Below are positions 29,356 to 37,746 of a stretch of 64,000 nt of DNA, one piece after another. Each line of letters begins with the position of its first letter. The stretch's first letter is position 1. The translations under genes were made by a program, and so were the position numbers. Source of the stretch: an uncultured Burkholderiales bacterium (lineage in GTDB: Bacteria; Pseudomonadota; Gammaproteobacteria; Burkholderiales; Eutrophovitaceae); the NCBI GenBank assembly GCA_951812315.1, contig CATOSA010000024.1:1-64000 (forward strand). Reading direction: 5' to 3'. The notes beneath the pieces are model-generated. The model had not been told where the DNA came from and searched no databases. It was given only the letters and a program-made list of their open reading frames with translations.

Positions 29356-30201
29356 TCAGGCCGCGCTCTTCAACGCCGTTTGTTCGAAGTACACCACATC
29401 GGGGGTACGCCGGTCAAGCCCAGTGTGAGGACGCCGGGTATTGTAAAAACGAAAGTATTTGTCCAGTCCGGCGCGTAATGCCGCCAGCGTTTCATACGCG
29501 CGCAGATACACGTCTTCGTACTTCACACTGCGCCACAACCGTTCGACGAACACGTTGTCGATCCAGCGAGCCTTGCCGTCCATGCTGATCGTCACTTCGT
29601 GCTCCTTGAGAACGCGGGTGAACGCATCGGCCGTGAACTGCGTGCCCTGATCGGTGTTGAATATCTCGGGTGTACCGTAGCCACGCAATGCCTCTTCGAG
29701 CGCCTCGACGCAAAAGTCGCTGTCCATCGTGTTCGACGCCCGCCACGAAAGCACCTTGCGCGTATGCCAGTGCATAATCGCCACGAGCTACATGAACCCC
29801 TTGGCCATCGGTAGATAACAGATATCGCTCGCCCACACCTGGTTGGCCCGCGTGATTGTCATGTCCCTGAGCAAGTAAGGATAGATCTTGTGTCCCTTGT
29901 CTGGCGTGCTGGTGCGCCGCTTCGGCTACAGCGCCCTGATCTGCATCTGACGCATCAGCCGCTGTACGCGCTTACGATTGACCTGCAGCCCGCGTGTATC
30001 GAGTTCGTTGCGAATACGACGGCTTCCGTAGAACGGCAGCTCAAGGTGGATCTCGTCGATCAGGCGCATCAGCTCAAGGTCTTCGGCTGACACCTGTGCG
30101 CCGCGATAGTACGCTGTGCAGCGTGCCACTCCGAGTAACTCGCAGCGGCGTGCCCTGGACAGTTCGTGAGCGCTTTGAATCTGTGCTCGGCGCTCGCTCA
30201 C
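29356..30201 (-). pseudogene. IS3-family transposase OrfB, two in-frame TAG codons
   Basis: The longest undamaged version of orfB in the window. TAG at 29926-29928 follows QIRAL, and TAG at 29788-29790 follows GFM. Between and after them the sequence is fully open and keeps ASDMCY, FNTDQGTQF and FVERLWRSVKYE, the three DDE regions. If both TAG codons were read as Tyr, a normal IS3 OrfB of about 281 residues would result. Without suppression, translation stops after the 91-residue HTH_21 segment. Confidence 0.92.
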
Positions 30202-30488
30202 CGGTCGCGCCCGAGAAACTTTGACAGAAAATCTTTCTCCATCGTCAGTTGCCCGACCTTGGCGTGCAGCTTCTCGATTTCGCGTTCGGTGTGTTGCGCC
30301 TCAACTGCGTTGCCACCGAACACGTCCTCGGCACTATCGACCAGACGTTTCTTCCAGTCCTGGATCTGATTCGGGTGAACGTCGAACTGTTCAGCCAGCT
30401 CGGCCAGTGTGTGCTCGCCACGCACTGCGCCCAGTGCTACTTTGGCCTTGAAGCTCGCCGTGTGATTTCTTCTCTTTCTACGTGTCAT
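30198..30488 (-). CDS. IS3-family transposase subunit OrfA
   Basis: A complete 96-residue helix-turn-helix subunit: basic N-terminus [30 protein letters not shown], then a coiled-coil helix. It overlaps orfB by four bases (GTGA), with orfB in the -1 frame. It is used here as the reference for the other copies. Confidence 0.94.
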   Translation of the reverse strand: MTRRKRRNHTASFKAKVALGAVRGEHTLAELAEQFDVHPNQIQDWKKRLVDSAEDVFGGNAVEAQHTEREIEKLHAKVGQLTMEKDFLSKFLGRDR

Positions 30489-30578
30489 CTTCGGATCCTC
30501 TCTGTGTCGTAAAAGAATAATCCATAAGATTTCACTTATCAGCTATATTTTGGTGTCCAGCCGTTGGGGTCCACCTCT

Positions 30579-31134
30579 TACAGGCACTATCTCAAAAGCA
30601 TTTGGCACCCTGGATAGCTTTGGATTTTCTCATGATGCAACACTCGACGAAAGCCAGCAGGGATGGGATGCATATACCAAGCATACCGCCGTGTTGAAAA
30701 GCACCATACGAGCGATGGATTCAACACGGAATTTCCATAACCGAATTCTCTGCAAGAACTTCCGATTGGGCGGAAGAACCACTATCAAGAAAGCGGCTTA
30801 TCAAGGTGTTGTGTATCTGCGGTTTTCACGCCCGGTCAATGTGCAATTCATAGGTCGCACCCCTATGTGGCTGCCTTATGTCGGCGGTGCAAAATGCCTC
30901 ATCAATGCTCATCCACTCAATCATTACGCCAAGGGACCTGGGTACGCCTTCGCAGCGAACACCTGGTATGAAGTTTTTACGCACGCCTTCGGCCAAGCGT
31001 CGAATTTGGATGCCGCCTGCGAAATGGCTCGTCTCGTGTTTACGGAGGAAGATCTATTGCAACCCGTGGATGTGTTCTTTACGCGTCCCTCGATGTTGGT
31101 GAATGCTTATCTGGCCGCGGCTTACGATTGTTAG
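30579..31134 (+). CDS. Tail-module protein of unknown function, 5' end lost at the IS
   Basis: The frame is open from inside the IS end and continues to TAG 31132-31134, giving about 185 residues of non-IS protein. It contains aromatic- and glycine-rich segments (GVVYLRFSRPVNVQFIGRT, HYAKGPGYAFAANTWYEVF) and ends NAYLAAAYDC. I do not recognise it. In P2-like and R-pyocin-like clusters the place before the sheath gene is held by tail-fibre or fibre-assembly genes, so it may be the C-terminal part of such a gene. The start is missing, and any expression would depend on the IS. Confidence 0.5.
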
Positions 31135-31146
31135 GAGAAAATCAAC

Positions 31147-31536
31147 ATGAACCTGAATGAACTTGCGCGCAACGATCGCCAAAACCACACCGCCACAAAG
31201 GAAGAAGTCCGGCAGGCGCTCAGAGGGAAAATACATATCGCCGTTGCAGACGACTCCAGCCTGCTCGGCACCACTGCCGATACCGCGCACCTGTTATTTT
31301 ACGAATTCAGTGCGCTGATCACCAAACTGCACGCCGCCACCTCGCTGGCCGAAGTGCGCGAAGCGGCCGCGCCTTTCGCCAATGTATCAACGGCTTTTCT
31401 GGCCAAGGTGAAAGCGGGAGAAGTGAAGCTGCCCTACAAGGTAAAGGGGCAGGACGTCGTGCTTGGCGAGATCGAACAACGCGCCACGGCAGTTGCCGAG
31501 GTATTTGAATCGACAACGGATGACGGAGAAGATTAA
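31147..31536 (+). CDS. Small protein of unknown function in the tail module
   Basis: A 129-residue, mostly helical and acidic protein (EEVRQALRGKI, LHAATSLAEVREAAAPF). It ends in a low-complexity acidic tail (TTDDGED). AGGAG lies eight bases before its ATG. It is tightly placed between the truncated upstream gene and the sheath gene (two bases from the sheath ATG), so it is surely part of the tail operon. I see no membrane segment, signal peptide or known domain. A structural or chaperone role is inferred only from position. Confidence 0.6.
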   Translation: MNLNELARNDRQNHTATKEEVRQALRGKIHIAVADDSSLLGTTADTAHLLFYEFSALITKLHAATSLAEVREAAAPFANVSTAFLAKVKAGEVKLPYKVKGQDVVLGEIEQRATAVAEVFESTTDDGED

Positions 31537-31538
31537 CC

Positions 31539-33053
31539 ATGTCCAGTAATTATCATCACGGCGTGCGCGTCGTTGAAAAAGACAGCGGCACACGCCCCAT
31601 TCGCACCGTTGACAGCGCCATCATCGGCGTGGTCGGCACCGCGCCGGGTGCGCAAGCGGCCAGGGCCGCCACACTCACCATCGGCACCGGCAACAGCGCC
31701 CTGACGCTGAGCGCCAAAACCGCCGGGGCTGCCGGCAACCGGATTACGTTAAGACTGCTTGGTGGCAAGGGCAAAACCCTCTCCGCAGCCTTGTCGGGCA
31801 ACACGATCACCGTGCAGTTGGCAACCAGCAATGGTGGTGTCGTTACCACGAGCGCCGCGGAGCTCAAAACAACGATCAACGCCGCTGGTGACGACAAGCC
31901 AGGTAGTGTGATCACGGCGACCCTGGCATCGGGCTCGGACGGCAGCGGCAAAGTACCACTCATCGCCAAAGCGCTGGCATTCAGTGGCGGCGAGGACGAG
32001 GCGTTCCCGCTCAATACGCCGGTACTGATTGCCGGCTCGCGCCAGCAGGCTGCCAAACTGGGTTTAACTGGCACTTTGCCGCAGGCGATGGATGCGATCT
32101 TTGATCAGATCGCCGCACTCATCGTCGTGGTGCGGGTTGGTTTCTCAGAAACCGAGAACACCCAGATCAGCAATATCATCGGCACCGTCGATGCAGCGGG
32201 TCAGTACACCGGCTTGCAGGCACTGCTCGCCGCCCAGGCCCGACTGGGTGTGAAACCACGCATTCTCGGTGCGCCGGGCTTTAGCCACCATGTATCCGTT
32301 GCCGCTGAGTTGGGCGCGATTGCCGACAAATTGCGCGCCTTTGCCTACATCGATGCGCCGGTGGGCACCGCCGAGGCGGCCGTTAATTATCGTAACCTCT
32401 TCGGCAACAAACGCCTGATGCTGCTGTGGCCAGGCTTCAAGGTCTGGGATACGTCGGCTGCCGGCACCGTATCCCAGCCGGCCTCGGCGCGTGCGCTTGG
32501 GCTGCGCGCCAGGCTCGATAACCTTGTTGGCTGGCACAAGGTCATCAGCAACATCCCCGTCAATGGTGTCGCCGGATTAACTGCCGATGTGGATTGGGAT
32601 TTGCAAAACCCCAACACGAAGGCCGGCTATCTCAACGCCAACGAGGTGAGTACGCTCATTGCGCACCAGGGCTTTCGCTTCTGGGGCAGCCGCACTTGCT
32701 CGGGTGATCCAAAGTTTGCCTTTGAGTCCGCTGTGCGCACCGGCGATATCCTGGCCGACACCATCGCCGAAGGGCATGCCTGGGCGGTGGACAAGCCCAT
32801 GTCGCAGATGCTGATTGACGACATCATCGAGGGCGTGAACGCGAAGTTCCGCGAGCTAAAAGCGAATGGCTACATCGTCAACGCCGCGTGTTATCTCGAT
32901 CCGGAGCTGAACGACAAGGAATCGAGGGCGGACGGCAAGCTGTGGCTGAACTACGACTACACGCCGGTGCCGCCGCTGGAGCAGTTGGGCTTTCATGCAA
33001 CGATCACCAACCGATATCTGATTGAGCTGTTGCCAAGCACGGCAGCCGCGTAA
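31539..33053 (+). CDS. Contractile tail sheath protein (P2 FI-like)
   Basis: A 504-residue protein that polymerises around the tail tube and contracts to drive it through the target envelope. The N-terminus (SSNYHHGVRVVEKDSGTRP) and the C-terminal domain (YTPVPPLEQLGFHATITNR) match P2/R-pyocin sheath proteins. An extra region of about 100 residues rich in A, T and G (residues about 40-140) is inserted after the first segment, probably a surface domain. The tube gene follows after 14 bases. The frame is fully intact. Confidence 0.93.
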   Translation: MSSNYHHGVRVVEKDSGTRPIRTVDSAIIGVVGTAPGAQAARAATLTIGTGNSALTLSAKTAGAAGNRITLRLLGGKGKTLSAALSGNTITVQLATSNGGVVTTSAAELKTTINAAGDDKPGSVITATLASGSDGSGKVPLIAKALAFSGGEDEAFPLNTPVLIAGSRQQAAKLGLTGTLPQAMDAIFDQIAALIVVVRVGFSETENTQISNIIGTVDAAGQYTGLQALLAAQARLGVKPRILGAPGFSHHVSVAAELGAIADKLRAFAYIDAPVGTAEAAVNYRNLFGNKRLMLLWPGFKVWDTSAAGTVSQPASARALGLRARLDNLVGWHKVISNIPVNGVAGLTADVDWDLQNPNTKAGYLNANEVSTLIAHQGFRFWGSRTCSGDPKFAFESAVRTGDILADTIAEGHAWAVDKPMSQMLIDDIIEGVNAKFRELKANGYIVNAACYLDPELNDKESRADGKLWLNYDYTPVPPLEQLGFHATITNRYLIELLPSTAAA

Positions 33054-33067
33054 CAGGAGAACACATC

Positions 33068-33580
33068 ATGGCAATCAAAATACCGCGCAACCTGAAGCAG
33101 TTCAGCTTGTTCATCGAAGGCCAGGGCTACGCCGGACGGGTGGAAGAACTCACCTTGCCCAAGCTCACGCGCAAGACAGAGGAATACCGCGCCGGGGGCA
33201 TGAACGCGCCGATCGAACTCGATATGGGCATGGAGAAGCTCGAAGCGGACTTCACGCTCTGCGAGTACAACGAAGACGTGCTGCGCCTGTGGGGCGTGCT
33301 CGATCACGCCGAGATCGGGATGCGCTTCAAGGGCAGCATTCAGGCCGGCGACGGCAAGGTCACGGCCATTGAGGTCGTGCTGCGCGGGCGCTGGCGCGAG
33401 GTGGATATGGGCGCCTGGAAAGCCGGTGACGTGGCGAAAATGAAAGTCATGGTCGCGCTTAGCTACTACAAATATGTCAGCGACGGCCAGGAAGTGATTG
33501 AGATCGACGTGCCGGGCATGATCGAAAAAGTCAACGGCACAGACCGCATGGCCGAGCACCGCGCCGCGATCGGCGTGTAG
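33068..33580 (+). CDS. Tail tube protein (P2 FII-like)
   Basis: A 170-residue major tail tube subunit, the usual length. Family-type segments are IPRNLKQFSLFIEGQGYAG at the N-terminus, LPKLTRKTEEYRAGGMNAPI and KVMVALSYYKYVSDGQ. It stacks as hexameric rings inside the sheath. AGGAG precedes the ATG. Sheath and tube are adjacent and in the order found in P2, Mu-like tailocins and R-pyocins. Confidence 0.94.
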   Translation: MAIKIPRNLKQFSLFIEGQGYAGRVEELTLPKLTRKTEEYRAGGMNAPIELDMGMEKLEADFTLCEYNEDVLRLWGVLDHAEIGMRFKGSIQAGDGKVTAIEVVLRGRWREVDMGAWKAGDVAKMKVMVALSYYKYVSDGQEVIEIDVPGMIEKVNGTDRMAEHRAAIGV

Positions 33581-33589
33581 GAGCGCGCG

Positions 33590-33847
33590 ATGAACTACGC
33601 CCATTACAAGGTCATCAAGCCCTTTCACCTGGATCATCACGGCCATCTGTCGCCGGGCGACGTGGTGCTGTTGCACGCCCGACAGGCCACATTTCTTGTC
33701 ACCGGCGGTGTGCTCGAAGCGATTCCTCCGGCCCCTGAATCACCCCCCGAGCGCGTTCCCGAACTTGTCGAAGGGGCCAAAGCGCCAGACGCCGAGGCGG
33801 CCGAGACGACACCCTCTCGCAGCACGAACAAGAGGACTAAACAATGA
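33590..33847 (+). CDS. Small hypothetical tail-module protein with a palindromic-repeat insertion
   Basis: An 85-residue protein. The first 50 residues look folded (YKVIKPFHLDHHGHLSPGDVV, then LLHARQATFLVTGGVLE); the rest is a P/E/A-rich tail. The tail includes VPELVEGAK, encoded by a palindromic DNA word (33755-33776) resembling a widespread intergenic repeat. Its TGA overlaps the ATG of the next gene by four bases, so it is part of the operon. P2 has no gene at this place. The function is unknown. Confidence 0.6.
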   Translation: MNYAHYKVIKPFHLDHHGHLSPGDVVLLHARQATFLVTGGVLEAIPPAPESPPERVPELVEGAKAPDAEAAETTPSRSTNKRTKQ

Positions 33848-34086
33848 GTGAAATGATCACACTGCAACACCCGGTAACGCTCGATGGTCTGCAAACCACC
33901 GCACTGACCATGCGTCGGCCCAAAGTGCGCGACATGCTAAGCGCGGACAAACAAGGCGGCACCGATGCGCAAAAGGAAATCCGCACCTTTGCCAATCTGT
34001 GCGAGGTCACGCCATCGGTGATCGAGGAACTCGACCTGGCCGACTACCAGGCATTGCAAAAGGCTTATCAGGGTTTTTTGTCCTGA
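33844..34086 (+). CDS. Tail assembly chaperone, short form (P2 gpE-like)
   Basis: An 80-residue protein (EMITLQHPVTLDGLQTTALTM ... DYQALQKAYQGFLS) that resembles P2 gpE/phage tail assembly chaperones. In P2 the short form and a frameshifted long form together coat the tape measure protein before the tube polymerises. It ends at TGA 34084-34086, four bases after a slippery run. Its place between tube and tape measure is the conserved one. Confidence 0.88.
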   Translation: MSEMITLQHPVTLDGLQTTALTMRRPKVRDMLSADKQGGTDAQKEIRTFANLCEVTPSVIEELDLADYQALQKAYQGFLS

Positions 34087-34250
34087 CACCGGAGGCCGCC
34101 CGGTGCGCGGTATTAATCCTGGCCAGCCACACGGGTTGGTCATTGCAGGAATTATCGGCACTGGCGGGTGAGGAGTTGGTGGACTGGCTGGAGGCAGTTA
34201 AAGGCGTGAGTCCTGAGCCACATCATGAACAGCTAATCAGTCATGGCTAA
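33844..34250 (+). CDS. Tail assembly chaperone, frameshifted long form (gpE+E'-like)
   Basis: A -1 shift at the slippery site 34074-34080 joins the first 79 codons of the gpE-like frame to a second frame that reads VLTPEAARCAVLILASHTGWSLQEL and ends QLISHG at 34250. The fused product has about 135 residues. The second frame has no start of its own near the junction, and its stop overlaps the tape measure start by eight bases. This is the gpE/gpE' arrangement known from P2 and many long-tailed phages. The ratio of the two forms cannot be read from the sequence. Confidence 0.85.
34074..34080 (+). promoter_or_regulatory. Programmed -1 frameshift slippery site T TTT TTG
   Basis: The heptamer TTTTTTG, read as GGT TTT TTG in the gpE frame, is the same slippery heptamer reported for phage P2 gene E. 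The zero-frame stop follows four bases later and the -1 frame is open for 57 codons. This is a strong prediction from position and sequence. Confidence 0.85.
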
Positions 34251-37155
34251 AACCTTCGCCGCCAGTGTCATCATCGGTGCGGCCCTGAGCAAAAGCTATT
34301 CTCGCACCCTCACAAGCGCCCAGCAACAATCCCTTCGCCTGGGTCAGCAGTACCAAAACACCAATAAAAAGCTCGCCGCCACTGGCGCGGTCATCAAATA
34401 CAAAAAACTGCTCGGCGAGTTGCGCAGTAAACAGGCCGCACTGGGAAGCTCCAGCAAGCGCCTGGACAGTGGCATCCGCGACGTTGAACGCCGTTACAAG
34501 GACGCCAGGCACGCTGCAAAAGGCTACGGCGTCGAGATCGGCCAGGTGGTGCGCGAGCATGGCCGTTTAAATCGTGAGTTAAAACGCACCGAGCGAGTGC
34601 AAAAAGCGCAGGCCAGACAACAGGCCGCTGCCGGTCGTTTAGGCGCGATGCGAGGCCGGATGCTTGGCCTGTTGGGTAGCGCTTACGGTGCTAGTCGTCT
34701 CGCCGGTTCGGCAATGGCCCGCGAAGAACAAGGCTTATATCTGCGCACCGTGATCAATGCCAAAGACGGCGACAAGGATGCGGCAGTGACCAGAGCGCGC
34801 CAGAACGCCAAAGCCTTTGCCCGTAACAGTCTGGCATCCGAGCAAGAAGTCCTTGAAATCGAATACGCGCTGAACTCGGCCGGACTCGAGGAAGAAACCG
34901 CACGGGCCGGAACCCAACTGGTACACAAGCTGGCCAAAGTCACCCGGGGTATGCCTGAACAGGTCGGGGAGATTTTCGGGGTGACTTTCAACAACATGGG
35001 CGAGAGCATCAAAGGTACGACCGACGAAAAAATGCAGGTCATTGGCAATGTGCTGGCCAAAACCCAGTTCAAGTTCCAGATACGGGATTTTGGCCAACTG
35101 GGTGAATCACTCAAATACGCCGCCGCCAGCGCCGCGAGCGCCAGGCTGGGGCTCGCGCAGACCGCAGCCGTAGTCGGTCAACTCAACTCCGCCGGCTTGC
35201 AAGGTTCCATGGCCGGCACTGCGTTTTCCGCTGTCTTGCGTAACCTCGGCAAAGCATCGGAAGAATTGGGCTTTGAGATCGTGCGCGACAAACAAGGCGA
35301 GCTTGACCTGATCGCCACACTTGAGCAAATCAAGGAACAGCTGGACTATCTGGATACCGATGAGCGCGGCGATTTGCTGCAAGAACTGTTTGGCGATGAA
35401 GGCAAGCGCGGTGTGGTACCACTGATCGATCAACTGGAGCAACTCAAAGCTGCCCATGTTGAGGTGGCTAATGCGGCACGCTCAGCTCTGGTTGACAAGG
35501 AATACGCGCATTTCCTCACATCCAGCGCCGGTCAATGGCAGATGTTCAGGCAAAATATTGGCCAAGTGGGCGAAGTGTTTGCCGGCACATTGCTACCCGC
35601 CCTGAATGCCGTGCTATCCCCGATAGGCACACTGGCCGGGTGGGCGGCCGCCAGCATCGAGCGCTTCCCCGTTATCGGTAAAGCCATCGGCGCAATCGGC
35701 GCTACTCTGGTTGGTCTGGGATCGGTAATGACGATTGTTACAACCAGCGCATGGGCATGGAATGCGGCAATGGCCTATTCAGCGAATCAACGTATTGCCG
35801 CAGGTATAAAATGGTTGGCGGTCAAATTCTGGGGGCTTGGCAAGGGCATTTTCGGTGCGACCCTGAAACTGCGAGCCTTCAACGCCACAGCGCTGATAAC
35901 CAATATGCGCACCAAAGCACTGGTTGTCGGCGGTGCGATCAAGGGCTTTGCCGGTTCTCTGGTGGGCCTGGCCGGCAAGGCGATACCGATGGTGATCGGC
36001 GGCCTGAAAGCACTGACAGTAGCGCTCATGACCAATCCTGTCGGTCTGATTATCGGTGGCATTGCTTTGGCAGCCGGTTTGATTATGACCTTCTGGTCGC
36101 CCGTCAAGGGCTTTTTCACCGGCCTGTGGAATGGCGTTACAGCTACCTTCTCCAGCGCCTGGGAATGGTTTAAAGGCATCCTCTCATTCAATCCACTGGG
36201 GTTGATTGTTGGCAACTGGAGTGGGGTCAGCGACTTTTTCACCCGGCTATGGAGCGGGATCGTTGACCAGGCCAGGGTGGCGCTGGACTGGCTCATCGGA
36301 AAGTTTGAGACAGTGGCAGGGTTTATTGGAAATGCCTGGAATACGGTTACAGGCTGGTTTGGTAGCGGTAATGACGATGCCAACTCGAAGAACGAACGCA
36401 ACTCAATGTCCTCACGCCTCACCGAGGCCGCGAATCCTGTAAAGAAGGCGGCGACGGCCACAGTGGCAGGCGCAGCAATCGCCCTGTCACCCGTTATGGC
36501 GGATCAGCCGCCCGCCGCCCCCTCGAGACTCGACGCACTCAGCCAATCGATCCACTACCAGGCGGATCAGCTACCCCAACCAGCCATGCCGGAAGTCATT
36601 GGCAAAGCCCGCTATCAGCCAGCACTCGGTGCGATACCGACCCTGCCAACCCTGAAAGCCGAGGCGTTGATCGTTGGCAAGGCCATCGCTCCGAGACTCG
36701 ACGCGCTCAACCAGTCGATTCACTACCAGGCGGATCAGCTACCTGAACCCAGCGTGCCGGAAGTCATTGGCAAAGCCCGCTATCAGCCAGCACTCGGTGC
36801 GATACCGACCCTGCCAACCCTGAAAACCGAGGCGTTGATCGTTGGCAAGACCATCGCTCCGAGACTTGACGCGCTCAACCAGTCGATTCACTACCAGGCG
36901 GATCAGCTACCTGAACCAACCGTGCCGGAAGTCATCGGCAAAGCCCGCTATCAGCCAGCACTCGGTGCGATACCGACCCTGCCTGTCCCGCAGGCGCCGG
37001 TGCCGCAAATTGTTGACAAGAGCACCCACACTTATCACCTGAGCATTCAGCAACAGCCAGGCGAGGATGCTGAAGCGCTGGCAACGCGGGTGATGCGCAA
37101 GATCGAGCGTCGCAACCAACAGCGCCAACGAGAGGTGGTCGGCGATGGCGTCTAG
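34243..37155 (+). CDS. Tail tape measure protein (P2 gpT-like)
   Basis: A 970-residue protein that sets tail length. Residues 20-135 are helical and basic. Residues about 150-420 match the TP901-type tape measure core. Residues about 430-690 contain several hydrophobic, glycine-rich stretches (KALTVALMTNPVGLIIGGIALAA is the clearest). Residues about 760-913 are 2.7 copies of an almost exact 56-residue repeat. The C-terminus is charged (MRKIERRNQQRQRE). It is longer than P2 gpT (815 residues), and part of the excess is the repeats. By the usual rule of about 0.15 nm per residue the tail would be near 145 nm. It overlaps gpU by 11 bases. Confidence 0.92.
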   Translation: MAKTFAASVIIGAALSKSYSRTLTSAQQQSLRLGQQYQNTNKKLAATGAVIKYKKLLGELRSKQAALGSSSKRLDSGIRDVERRYKDARHAAKGYGVEIGQVVREHGRLNRELKRTERVQKAQARQQAAAGRLGAMRGRMLGLLGSAYGASRLAGSAMAREEQGLYLRTVINAKDGDKDAAVTRARQNAKAFARNSLASEQEVLEIEYALNSAGLEEETARAGTQLVHKLAKVTRGMPEQVGEIFGVTFNNMGESIKGTTDEKMQVIGNVLAKTQFKFQIRDFGQLGESLKYAAASAASARLGLAQTAAVVGQLNSAGLQGSMAGTAFSAVLRNLGKASEELGFEIVRDKQGELDLIATLEQIKEQLDYLDTDERGDLLQELFGDEGKRGVVPLIDQLEQLKAAHVEVANAARSALVDKEYAHFLTSSAGQWQMFRQNIGQVGEVFAGTLLPALNAVLSPIGTLAGWAAASIERFPVIGKAIGAIGATLVGLGSVMTIVTTSAWAWNAAMAYSANQRIAAGIKWLAVKFWGLGKGIFGATLKLRAFNATALITNMRTKALVVGGAIKGFAGSLVGLAGKAIPMVIGGLKALTVALMTNPVGLIIGGIALAAGLIMTFWSPVKGFFTGLWNGVTATFSSAWEWFKGILSFNPLGLIVGNWSGVSDFFTRLWSGIVDQARVALDWLIGKFETVAGFIGNAWNTVTGWFGSGNDDANSKNERNSMSSRLTEAANPVKKAATATVAGAAIALSPVMADQPPAAPSRLDALSQSIHYQADQLPQPAMPEVIGKARYQPALGAIPTLPTLKAEALIVGKAIAPRLDALNQSIHYQADQLPEPSVPEVIGKARYQPALGAIPTLPTLKTEALIVGKTIAPRLDALNQSIHYQADQLPEPTVPEVIGKARYQPALGAIPTLPVPQAPVPQIVDKSTHTYHLSIQQQPGEDAEALATRVMRKIERRNQQRQREVVGDGV
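36524..36982 (+). repeat. 168-bp tandem repeat in the tape measure gene
   Basis: Units start at 36524, 36692 and 36860, an exact 168-base (56-codon) period; the third unit stops after about 123 bases. The protein unit begins RLDALNQSIHYQADQLPEP and continues VPEVIGKARYQPALGAIPTL. The copies differ at only a few bases, so the duplication is recent or kept uniform by recombination. Confidence 0.95.
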
Positions 37156-37540
37156 TTACCTGATGAAACTGGGCGAGTACGCCTTTTGCATTGATAGCGC
37201 TGCCTATCAGTCGCTGGCACGCACCACAGAATACCGCTGGCGCTCACAACCTCGCGTAGGGCGCTTACCCGCCCAGCAGTTCATGGGGCCGGGGGAAGAA
37301 ACACTGTCACTGGATGGCGTGATCTATCCACACTTTAAAGGCGGCCTGGGTCAACTCGATGCCATGCGTACTGAAGCGGGTAAAGGTAAGCCGCTGATGT
37401 TGGTCGACGGTACCGGTCATATCTGGCAACAGTGGGTCATCAACCGGGTCGAAGAAACACACAAAAGTGTCTTTGAAGATGGCACGCCGCGCCGGGTGCA
37501 ATTTCGCCTGCAATTGAGCCGCTATGGGGAGGACGTCTGA
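37145..37540 (+). CDS. Tail terminator/completion protein (P2 gpU-like)
   Basis: A 131-residue protein of the phage_P2_GpU family, the usual length. Typical segments are LMKLGEYAFCIDSAAYQSL, RVGRLPAQQFMGPGEETLSLDGVIYPHF and GKGKPLMLVDGTGHIWQQW. In P2, gpU sits at the tail end and stops tube growth. The start overlaps the tape measure gene and the stop overlaps gpX by one base. Confidence 0.93.
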   Translation: MASSYLMKLGEYAFCIDSAAYQSLARTTEYRWRSQPRVGRLPAQQFMGPGEETLSLDGVIYPHFKGGLGQLDAMRTEAGKGKPLMLVDGTGHIWQQWVINRVEETHKSVFEDGTPRRVQFRLQLSRYGEDV

Positions 37541-37746
37541 TGCAATACCGCACCCAGGACGGTGACATGCTCGACGCCATCTGCTGGACACACTACGGCC
37601 AGCAGGCCGGCGCCGTTGAAGCCGTGCTCGAAGCCAACCCCGGCCTGGCCGACGCAGGCGTCATTTTCCCTGCCGGCGTACTGATCGAACTGCCCACCCT
37701 GCCAACACCCGGTCAGCTCATCCAGACCGTGAGGTTGTGGGACTGA
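37540..37746 (+). CDS. Tail protein X (P2 gpX-like, LysM fold)
   Basis: A 68-residue protein typical of the phage tail X family: MQYRTQDGDMLDAICWTHYG, then AVLEANPGLADAGVIFPAGV and IELPTLP. This is a LysM-like fold that forms part of the baseplate hub. It starts on the A of the gpU stop (TGATG) and overlaps the next gene by ten bases. Confidence 0.93.
   Translation: MQYRTQDGDMLDAICWTHYGQQAGAVEAVLEANPGLADAGVIFPAGVLIELPTLPTPGQLIQTVRLWD

Larger units (their letters stand above)
29304..30578 (-). mobile_element. IS3-family insertion sequence, copy 4 (most complete)
   Basis: A 1275-bp copy in minus orientation with imperfect terminal inverted repeats of about 26 bp: AGAAGTGGACCCCGAAACTT at 29304 and AGAGGTGGACCCCAACGGCT read inward from 30578. 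It holds full-length orfA and an orfB without deletions, but with the two shared stop codons. The flanks (ATA left, TAC right) give no 3-bp target-site duplication. The left flank is the AsmA gene and the right flank a tail-module gene, both truncated. This points to an IS-mediated deletion or recombination rather than a simple insertion. Confidence 0.95.
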
